A DNA stretch of 5,964 nt from an uncultured Coriobacteriaceae bacterium (GTDB lineage Bacteria; Actinomycetota; Coriobacteriia; Coriobacteriales; QAMH01). The position numbers and the translations under genes are program-made. Every line of letters starts with the position of its first letter. The first letter of the stretch is position 1. Below are positions 1 through 5,088 of this stretch, piece after piece. The notes under the pieces were generated by a model. The model was not told the origin of the DNA. It did no database searches and saw only the letters and a program-made list of their open reading frames with translations. The stretch is from NCBI GenBank assembly GCA_900544245.1, contig UQUH01000072.1, positions 1 through 5,964 of the forward strand, written 5' to 3'.

Positions 1-10
1 TGCTGTGCTT

Positions 11-54
11 TGTCCCGGGAAATGAGACAGCTGTACCTGTCCAATGTGTCTCAT
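11..54. repeat. Palindrome cluster spanning the recO stop
   Basis: The perfect 8-bp inverted repeat ATGAGACA (22-29) / TGTCTCAT (47-54) encloses a 17-base loop and covers the recO stop codon (51-53). Inside or next to it are an alternative 5-bp stem GACAG/CTGTC (26-30/37-41), the palindrome ACAGCTGT (27-34) and the 8-bp palindrome TCCCGGGA (13-20). On the transcript only TTT follows the main stem, so it is a poor intrinsic terminator. It could be an interspersed palindromic repeat or a 3'-end stabilising hairpin. The DNA beyond position 1 is not available. Confidence 0.5.
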
Positions 55-803
55 CCCATCAGGAGGGTCTTGAGAAAGGCGATGCTACGCAGGTCGAAAC
101 CGGCATGCTCGCGCACCCACATGTGCGCGAGGTCGAGCAGCTGGATCTCGGGGTAGGCCTCGATTTCGCCGAGCTGCGCGAAGGTCGAGAACAACAGCGT
201 CTCGACCCAGCCCGCCGCCTGCGGGTCGATGGTCGTGCAGATGCCCAGACGCGCAAGGCACGCGTCGCACAGTGCACCGCCATAGCCCACGTCGAAGGCC
301 TGCACGTGCTTGATGGGGCTACCGCATAGGGCGCATTCGCGAACGGCTGGTGCAAAGCCCTGCATGGCCATCGCCTTGAAGAGGAAGGCGGCCGCGATGA
401 GAACGGACTGTCGCGCGGGATGGTCCGCCATGGCGCGCAGTGCCGCGGCACTCATCGCGTACATGCGCTCACCCAGCACGACGCCGTCACGTCCGAGCTT
501 CTCGACGAGTTCGGCGGCGACACTGGCGCTCGCGGTGCGTTCGAGCTCGTCGCGGATCGCCGCGTTCGTGGCAACGGTCTTGACCTCGCGCACGATGTCG
601 AGCGACTTGCCCTCGTGCAGGAGCAGGTCGGCCTCGCAGAAGAGCTCGAGACGCGCCCCGATGCGGTTGCCCGGCTTGCGCAGTCCCTTGGCGACGGCAC
701 GCACCTGACTCCCGTCGGAGGCGAGCATGGTGACAATGACATCGGTCTCGCCGAGCTTGGTGTGCCTGAGGACGATACAGCGCTCGTTATAGGCCTTCGC
801 CAT
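51..803 (-). CDS. recO: DNA repair protein RecO
   Basis: RecO anneals complementary single strands and, with RecR, helps load RecA onto SSB-coated DNA in RecF-pathway gap repair in the cytoplasm. The 250-residue product has the family's usual length. Residues about 5-80 form the N-terminal OB-fold (RCIVLRHTKLGETDVIVTML, then the basic stretch KGLRKPGNRIG). A helical middle follows, and then a four-cysteine zinc site, C157-x2-C160 and C179-x2-C182. The ATG at 803-801 is preceded by AGGAAA about 9 bases upstream. The gene begins inside the end of era with a 17-base overlap in a different frame, so it is probably translated in coupling with era. It is the last gene of the cluster in this window. 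The stop TGA (53-51) lies within an inverted repeat. Identification is firm from the N-terminal motif, the zinc knuckle and the era-recO order, which is common in bacteria. Confidence 0.97.
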   Translation of the reverse strand: MAKAYNERCIVLRHTKLGETDVIVTMLASDGSQVRAVAKGLRKPGNRIGARLELFCEADLLLHEGKSLDIVREVKTVATNAAIRDELERTASASVAAELVEKLGRDGVVLGERMYAMSAAALRAMADHPARQSVLIAAAFLFKAMAMQGFAPAVRECALCGSPIKHVQAFDVGYGGALCDACLARLGICTTIDPQAAGWVETLLFSTFAQLGEIEAYPEIQLLDLAHMWVREHAGFDLRSIAFLKTLLMG

Positions 804-1752
804 AGCCGAATTTCCTGACCTGTGCGGCGTTCTGGCGCCAGTCCTTCTTGACCTTCACCGTGAGATCGAGATGCACCTGGCAGCCGAAGATGCGTTCGAG
901 GTCCTCGCGCGCCTGCGTGCCTATCTGCTTGATCTTGGAGCCCTTGGCGCCAATGATGATGCCCTTCTGGCTATCGCGCTCGACATAGATGACCGCCCAG
1001 ATGCGCATGAGGCGACGGTCTTCGATGCGCTCGATGTCCTCGACGGCGACCCCGACCGAATGGGGAACCTCGTCGAAGGTCGAACGCAGGATCTTCTCGC
1101 GAATGAACTCGGCGATGAGCACCTCGTCGGAAAGGTCGACGCCCGTATCCTTGGGAAACCAGCGCGGGCCCGTGGGAAGCAGGCTGTAGACCACGTCGAT
1201 GAAGTCATCGAGGCCACGGTTGTGCTTGGCTGAGACGACGACCTCGGCATCGAAGTCGCACAGGCCGCGTGCCTGCTCGAGGCGTTCGGCGATGACGGGC
1301 TTCTTGACGAGGTCGGCCTTGGATATGACGAGTATCTTGCCGCAGGAAAGCTCGTTGACGTGATTCGCGATCCACTCGTCGCCGGTGCCGACGGGCTGGG
1401 ACGCGTCGATGAGGAAGGCGATGACGTCGACGTCGGCCAACGCCTGAAGGGCCGATTCGTTGAGCTCCTCGCCCAGCGCGTCCTTGGGTTTGTGGATACC
1501 CGGCGTGTCCACGATGATCATCTGCATGTCACCGGTGTCGTAGACAGCCCGGAAGCGATGGCGCGTGGTTTGCGGCGTACGCGAGGTGATGGCGAGCTTC
1601 TCCCCCATGATGTGGTTGAGCAACGTCGACTTGCCGGCATTGGGCCTGCCGACGAGCGTCACGAAGCCACTGCGAAAGGTATCGGGGTCGACCGACTCGC
1701 CGGTACCGTCGCTGATACCGGCCGCCTTGAGCATCTCGTCCAGATCTGACAT
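787..1752 (-). CDS. era: GTPase Era (ribosome small-subunit assembly)
   Basis: Era is an essential GTPase that binds the 3' end of 16S rRNA and assists 30S maturation. The 321 residues contain, in order, G1 GRPNAGKS (35-42), the G2 region TPQTTRHR (59-66), G3 DTPG (82-85), G4 SKAD (144-147), G5 SAK (174-176) and a C-terminal KH RNA-binding domain with GAKGSKIKQIG (268-278), ending in the typical VKVKKDWRQN segment. Two points are unusual. G4 has serine where most Era proteins have asparagine (NKxD). The G1 motif starts about 20 residues later than in E. coli Era (recalled, not aligned), giving an acidic N-terminal extension. The ATG at 1752-1750 follows GGAGG with 4 bases between them. The site joins the dgkA stop 9 bases upstream, and no other in-frame start has a better site. 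The 3' end overlaps recO by 17 bases. Confidence 0.98.
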   Translation of the reverse strand: MSDLDEMLKAAGISDGTGESVDPDTFRSGFVTLVGRPNAGKSTLLNHIMGEKLAITSRTPQTTRHRFRAVYDTGDMQMIIVDTPGIHKPKDALGEELNESALQALADVDVIAFLIDASQPVGTGDEWIANHVNELSCGKILVISKADLVKKPVIAERLEQARGLCDFDAEVVVSAKHNRGLDDFIDVVYSLLPTGPRWFPKDTGVDLSDEVLIAEFIREKILRSTFDEVPHSVGVAVEDIERIEDRRLMRIWAVIYVERDSQKGIIIGAKGSKIKQIGTQAREDLERIFGCQVHLDLTVKVKKDWRQNAAQVRKFGYGEGL

Positions 1753-1756
1753 GCCG

Positions 1757-1761
1757 CCTCC
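1757..1761 (-). promoter_or_regulatory. Ribosome binding site of era, abutting the dgkA stop
   Basis: GGAGG follows immediately after the dgkA TAG codon (1764-1762), so the mRNA reads TAGGGAGG, CGGC, then ATG. The stop codon extends pairing with the 16S rRNA tail (consensus UAAGGAGG). Spacing to the ATG is 4 bases, which is short but workable. The site fixes the era start and suggests termination-reinitiation coupling. Confidence 0.75.
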
Positions 1762-2127
1762 CTACGAGAACATGTTCACGAGTGCGGTCCCGTAGACGAT
1801 GAGACCGGCGATGACCGAGGTGATCGCGAGCACGAGCACGGCTCCGGCCGCCGCATCCTTCGCGACCTCGATGAGATGATGGTATTCGGGGCAGACCTTG
1901 TCGCAAAGCGCCTCGATCGAGGTGTTGAGCACCTCGGCGGCAATGACCATGCCGATGCAGACGATGACGACGCACCATCCCCAGGGCTCGACGCGCAGCG
2001 CCCAGCATGCCACGAGCGCGGCGATGGCAAAGACGAGATGCACCTTCATGTGAACCTCGCTCATGAACGCGCGGCCGATGCCGGAAAAGGCGACGGCGAA
2101 GCTCCTGGCTTGAGACTGGTTCTTCAT
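1762..2127 (-). CDS. dgkA: Diacylglycerol/undecaprenol kinase family membrane protein
   Basis: A 121-residue integral membrane kinase of the DgkA family. E. coli DgkA phosphorylates diacylglycerol. Gram-positive relatives mostly phosphorylate undecaprenol, feeding the lipid carrier for peptidoglycan synthesis, and the context suggests that role here. The signature AEVLNTSIEALCD is at 64-76, with E65, N68 and E72 lining up with the E. coli active-site residues E69, N72 and E76. E24 matches E. coli E28, and KDAAAGAVLV spans 90-99. Three hydrophobic segments (about 29-45, 50-66, 94-116) fit the three-helix fold. The substrate cannot be told from sequence alone. ATG 2127-2125 shares one base with the ybeY stop (TGATG), pointing to coupled translation. 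In Bacillus a cytidine deaminase gene (cdd) sits between dgkA and era; here era follows after 9 bases. Confidence 0.93.
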   Translation of the reverse strand: MKNQSQARSFAVAFSGIGRAFMSEVHMKVHLVFAIAALVACWALRVEPWGWCVVIVCIGMVIAAEVLNTSIEALCDKVCPEYHHLIEVAKDAAAGAVLVLAITSVIAGLIVYGTALVNMFS

Positions 2128-2582
2128 CAGCGTATTCCCGTCAGACCATAGGCATCGAGGATTTCCTTCTCGAGCGCCTCCATCTCGAGCGCCTCATCCT
2201 CGTCAATGTGATCGTAGCCGAGCAGGTGCAGCAGCGAGTGGACGAGCATGAGCGAGGCCTCCTCCTCGAAGCCCGTACCGAATTGCGCGCGTTGCCCATC
2301 GACGACGTCGAGTGCGATGACGACGTCGCCAATCTGGATCGGCTCGTCCTCCTCGTACGTGTCCCACGGGTCGTCGCACTCGAAAGAGAGCACGTCAGTC
2401 GGCTTGTCGATTCCGCGGTACGTGCGGTTGAGGTCGTGTATCTCGTCGACGCCCACGAGGCTGATAGACACCTCGCAGGCATCGGGGGCCTCCATGTGCT
2501 CCAAGGCGAACGTCGCGAGACGTTCGATGGCCTCGTCATCCCAGCTCGCCTCTCCCCCGCGCCTGTCAATCGTGATGAGCAC
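2127..2582 (-). CDS. ybeY: Endoribonuclease YbeY (rRNA maturation factor)
   Basis: YbeY is a zinc-dependent single-strand endoribonuclease involved in 16S rRNA 3'-end maturation and ribosome quality control. The 151-residue product has the family length. It shows LNRTYRGIDKPTDVLSF (51-67, with the conserved Arg56), IGDVVIALDVV (84-94) and the zinc motif HSLLHLLGYDH (115-125), whose ligands are H115, H119 and H125. The residue after the first histidine is serine, where glycine is usual. The start is GTG at 2582-2580. GGAG at 2592-2589 sits 6 bases upstream of it, overlapping the last codons of phoH, and no ATG lies near the conserved N-terminus (LITIDRR). Only 3 bases separate it from the phoH stop. 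Downstream, its TGA overlaps the dgkA ATG by one base. The phoH-ybeY pairing is widespread. Confidence 0.97.
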   Translation of the reverse strand: MLITIDRRGGEASWDDEAIERLATFALEHMEAPDACEVSISLVGVDEIHDLNRTYRGIDKPTDVLSFECDDPWDTYEEDEPIQIGDVVIALDVVDGQRAQFGTGFEEEASLMLVHSLLHLLGYDHIDEDEALEMEALEKEILDAYGLTGIR

Positions 2583-2585
2583 GGT

Positions 2586-3563
2586 CTACTCCAACCCCTC
2601 GATGCTTTGCTGCACGCCATGGGCAGCCTCGTCGTAGGCCCGTACGATACGCGCCACCAGATTGTGGCGCACGACGTCGGCACCCGTGAGGTCGATGAAG
2701 GATATCTCGTCGATGCCGCCGAGTATGTCGCGCACGCCCTTGAGTCCGGAGCTTCCCGTGGGAAGGTCGACCTGCGTGGCGTCTCCGGTGATGACCATCT
2801 TGGACCCGAACCCCAGGCGCGTGAGGAACATCTTGAGCTGCTCGGGCGTGGTGTTCTGCGCCTCGTCGAGAATGAGAAAGGCATCGTTGAAGGTGCGTCC
2901 GCGCATGAACGCGAGCGGGGCGATTTCGATGACGCCCTGCGAGATGAGCTGATTGCCCTTCTCCATGTCGGTCATGTCGTAGAGGGCATCGTAGAGCGGG
3001 CGCACGTACGGATCGATCTTCTCGTCGAGCGTGCCGGGTAGAAAGCCCAGGTTCTCACCGGCCTCGACTACCGGACGCGTGAGGATGATGCGACCGATTT
3101 CCTTGCGTTTGAGCGCGGCGATCGCCATGGCCATGGCCAGGTAGGTCTTGCCCGTGCCCGCTGGCCCGATGGCAAAGGTCACGGTGCTGTTGCGTATGGC
3201 ATCGCAATAGCGCTTCTGCCCGCTCGTCTTGGGACGAATCGCGCGTCCTCGATAGGTGAGCAGCGTGTCCTCGCGCAGGAAGTCCGGGGAATAATCGGAA
3301 TTGCGCAGCACCTCGGCGATGCGGCGCACGTCATCTTGCGTGGGGACCTTTCGGGCCTCGACCATCTCGAGCAGGTCGGCGATGAGCGAGGATATAACGG
3401 GAATGTCAAGCGCGTCACCACTCGCGACGACACAGTCGGGATGTAGGGAAATGGCAACGTCGAAGAGGTCCTCGATGGTTCGCAGGTTGGCATCCTGCGG
3501 ACCGCAGAACATGGCGAGATCGACGCCATCGGGCAAGGCGATCCTGACTTGGCTCGACTGCAT
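2586..3563 (-). CDS. phoH: PhoH-family ATPase (PhoH-like / YbeZ type)
   Basis: A cytoplasmic P-loop ATPase of the PhoH/YbeZ family. It is thought to act in RNA metabolism alongside YbeY, although its exact reaction is unsettled. From the ATG at 3563 the product is 325 residues, typical for the family. Numbered from that ATG, it shows an N-terminal region of about 100 residues, a TYRGRAIRPKTSGQKRY lead-in (103-119), Walker A GPAGTGKT (133-140), LTRPVVEAGENLGFLPG (161-177), Walker B LILDEAQN (230-237), GDATQVD (260-266) and a C-terminal arginine segment VRHNLVARIVRAY (298-310). A TTG directly upstream (3566-3564) is also in frame. The ATG is preferred because it is a stronger codon, sits 8 bases after AGGAAGG, and overlaps the thiI TGA by one base (TGATG), exactly as dgkA overlaps ybeY. 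ybeY follows after 3 bases. Confidence 0.96.
   Translation of the reverse strand: MQSSQVRIALPDGVDLAMFCGPQDANLRTIEDLFDVAISLHPDCVVASGDALDIPVISSLIADLLEMVEARKVPTQDDVRRIAEVLRNSDYSPDFLREDTLLTYRGRAIRPKTSGQKRYCDAIRNSTVTFAIGPAGTGKTYLAMAMAIAALKRKEIGRIILTRPVVEAGENLGFLPGTLDEKIDPYVRPLYDALYDMTDMEKGNQLISQGVIEIAPLAFMRGRTFNDAFLILDEAQNTTPEQLKMFLTRLGFGSKMVITGDATQVDLPTGSSGLKGVRDILGGIDEISFIDLTGADVVRHNLVARIVRAYDEAAHGVQQSIEGLE
2589..2592 (-). promoter_or_regulatory. Ribosome binding site supporting the GTG start of ybeY
   Basis: GGAG, part of the last phoH sense codons (TTG GAG before TAG), lies 6 bases upstream of the ybeY GTG at 2582. It supports the non-ATG start and implies that ribosomes finishing phoH initiate ybeY. 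Confidence 0.6.
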
Positions 3564-4774
3564 CAAGACGACCTTCCTAAACGGGCGTCACGCGGTGGCT
3601 TGTACGCGGGACAGGGATAATCGCGGTATTCGAGATTCGAGAGAATCTCCTCGACCCATGCGTCGATGGGGACGTCTTGCTCGGCACGTTCGCAATCGAC
3701 GATGCGCGCGTGCGTCTCGGGCGAACGGGGCATGAACAACGTGCAGCAATCGTCGGCCGGTCGCGACGAGATCTCGAAGGTCCCGATGCGCTTGGCGACG
3801 TCGATTATCTCGAGCTTGTCGCTGCCGATGAGCGGACGCAGAACGGGGATATCGACGACGGCGTTGACGGCGGCGATGTTCTCGAGGGTCTGGCTGGCGA
3901 CCTGGCCAAGTGACTCGCCGGTCACGAGCGCCTTTGCCCGCTCGATACGCGCGATGCCCTGCGCGACGCGAAACATGAGCCGCCGGTACAAGACGATGCG
4001 CAGTGGCGGGCACTCGCTCGCGATGGCCTTCTGGTATTTGCCGAAGGGCACCGTGTATATGCGGCCTATGCCACCTGCAGGGGCAAGCGCGTGCGCGATA
4101 TCGTCGACGATGTACTCGCTCGCGTCATCGGTCACGGGAGCACCCGAGAAATGCACGCCGACGATGACGGCACCGCGTTTCATGAGCTTCCACGTCGCGA
4201 CGGGACTGTCGATGCCGCCGGACATGAGGCTGACGACCTTGCCGGCCGAACCCACCGGAAGTCCCCCTATCCCCCGGTCGCTACGCGAGAAGACGTAGGC
4301 GCTACCCTGAATGATCTCGACGTGGACCTTGACGTCAGGATCCTTCATCTTGACCTTCTTGTCAGGGGCAAACGCGCATAGATGCGCACCGACAAGCTGG
4401 TTGAGCTGCATGGAGTCGATGGGGTAGTCGGTGTTCGAGCGTCGGGCGACGACCTTGAACGACTCGAACTCGCCGCAATCCATCATCGCGAGCTCGGCAC
4501 AGCGGTTGTACTCCTCGGGCTCGCGCGCACAACGCCAGCCCCGCGAGACACGTGCCACGCCGGGAACCTGGAGCAGGATTTCGGCAGCGGGCTCGAGGTC
4601 ATCGGCGTTTTCGAAGACGACGAGGAGATGACCCGAGATGCGACAGACCTCCTTGAGCTCAAAAGCAACGAGCGCCGCCTCCATGTTGCTGAGGAGACGG
4701 TGCTCGAATGAGGCACGATTGCGGCCCTTGAGGCCGACCTCGTGGTAGTGAACGAGGCAGATACGCTCGAACAA
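3563..4774 (-). CDS. thiI: tRNA 4-thiouridine synthase ThiI, form without rhodanese domain
   Basis: ThiI adenylates U8 of tRNA and transfers sulfur to form 4-thiouridine. In some bacteria it also takes part in thiazole synthesis for thiamine. The 403 residues comprise an N-terminal ferredoxin-like/THUMP region (about 1-170, beginning RICLVHYHEVGLKGRNR) and an ATP-pyrophosphatase domain with GLPVGSAGKVVSLMSGGIDS (171-190, PP-loop SGGIDS at 185-190), LVTGESLGQVASQTLENI (283-300) and DDCCTLFMPRSPETH (341-355). The protein ends near residue 400, so the rhodanese domain of the roughly 480-residue E. coli form is missing. Cys343 or Cys344 probably corresponds to the catalytic cysteine, and sulfur must come from a separate cysteine desulfurase not seen here. 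The start is TTG (4774-4772): an in-frame stop, which is the rpoZ TAG itself at 4786-4784, excludes anything further upstream, and the protein matches the family from its first residues. Confidence 0.96.
   Translation of the reverse strand: MFERICLVHYHEVGLKGRNRASFEHRLLSNMEAALVAFELKEVCRISGHLLVVFENADDLEPAAEILLQVPGVARVSRGWRCAREPEEYNRCAELAMMDCGEFESFKVVARRSNTDYPIDSMQLNQLVGAHLCAFAPDKKVKMKDPDVKVHVEIIQGSAYVFSRSDRGIGGLPVGSAGKVVSLMSGGIDSPVATWKLMKRGAVIVGVHFSGAPVTDDASEYIVDDIAHALAPAGGIGRIYTVPFGKYQKAIASECPPLRIVLYRRLMFRVAQGIARIERAKALVTGESLGQVASQTLENIAAVNAVVDIPVLRPLIGSDKLEIIDVAKRIGTFEISSRPADDCCTLFMPRSPETHARIVDCERAEQDVPIDAWVEEILSNLEYRDYPCPAYKPPRDARLGRSS
3572..3578 (-). promoter_or_regulatory. Ribosome binding site of phoH
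   Basis: AGGAAGG lies inside the 3' end of thiI, 8 bases before the phoH ATG at 3563 and 5 before the alternative TTG at 3566. The strong match and the good spacing to the ATG help decide that start. Confidence 0.7.
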
Positions 4775-4777
4775 GCG

Positions 4778-4785
4778 CTCCCCCT
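4778..4785 (-). promoter_or_regulatory. Ribosome binding site of thiI, fused to the rpoZ stop
   Basis: The rpoZ stop TAG (4786-4784) runs directly into GGGGAG, giving TAGGGGGAG followed by CGC and the TTG start. The purine run is strong, but the spacing is only 3-5 bases depending on which register pairs. It supports the TTG start and suggests coupling with rpoZ. Confidence 0.6.
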
Positions 4786-5044
4786 AGTCCCTATCGTTCA
4801 TGAATGCCGTCTTGTCGTAGGAGACCTCGCCGCGGGCGATTTCCTCCATGGCAAGCGACAACGGCTTGCGGCCGGCAAACTCGGCAATCTCGCTGACGGA
4901 CTGCAGGGCGACGGCACGATCGCGCTGGCCGCGCATCATATCGTTGATGTCGCGCGCACGCTTGGATGCGATGGCGCAAAGCAGGTACTTGTCCTCATCG
5001 GTCTTATCGAGAAGGGTGTCAATACGTGGTTCGACAATGGACAT
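4784..5044 (-). CDS. rpoZ: RNA polymerase omega subunit
   Basis: Omega is the small subunit that stabilises beta-prime folding and RNA polymerase assembly. From the ATG at 5044-5042 the product has 86 residues, close to the usual length. The conserved N-terminal block EPRIDTLLDKTDEDKYLLCAIASKRARDIND spans 5-35, and the C-terminal motif KPLSLAMEEIARGEVSYD spans 60-77. A longer reading from TTG at 5062 would add six residues (MRSLPH) but would use the Shine-Dalgarno bases AGGAG (5059-5055) as coding sequence. Omega proteins also normally begin just before the EPRID block, so ATG 5044 is chosen. It lies 44 bases downstream of gmk, the frequent gmk-rpoZ pair, and 9 bases upstream of thiI. The larger upstream gap could hold its own promoter. 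Confidence 0.95.
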   Translation of the reverse strand: MSIVEPRIDTLLDKTDEDKYLLCAIASKRARDINDMMRGQRDRAVALQSVSEIAEFAGRKPLSLAMEEIARGEVSYDKTAFMNDRD

Positions 5045-5054
5045 ATGCGGTAAG

Positions 5055-5059
5055 CTCCT
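5055..5059 (-). promoter_or_regulatory. Ribosome binding site of rpoZ
   Basis: AGGAG lies 10 bases upstream of ATG 5044. It would be coding sequence if the alternative TTG at 5062 were used, which argues for the shorter protein. Confidence 0.65.
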
Positions 5060-5088
5060 CAAATGAACGATTTTTGCTTTGAATCGAC

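Noticed and set aside
1423..1434. 12-base palindrome GACGTCGACGTC in era
   Set aside because: It arises from alternating Asp-Val codons (ADVDVI) in the conserved GTPase domain.
2208..3041. Long plus-strand open frame (277 codons) opposite ybeY and phoH
   Set aside because: It lies antisense to two firmly identified genes, has no recognisable domain, and is the sort of open mirror frame that GC-rich codon use creates.
3128..3139. 12-base palindrome TGGCCATGGCCA in phoH
   Set aside because: It is the by-product of repeated Met-Ala codons in MAMAMAIAA, with no loop and no regulatory context.
3632..3649. 7-bp hairpin GAGATTC/GAATCTC near the 3' end of thiI
   Set aside because: It is short, lies within coding sequence (EILSNLE), and no T-run follows on the transcript. 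It is likely chance.
3666..4298. Plus-strand open frame of 210 codons opposite thiI
   Set aside because: The protein is low-complexity (rich in Ser, Thr, Arg and Pro) with no motifs, and thiI on the other strand is conserved throughout.
5045..5062. Six extra N-terminal residues of omega from TTG 5062
   Set aside because: They would be encoded by the Shine-Dalgarno bases, and the omega family begins at the EPRID block just after ATG 5044.
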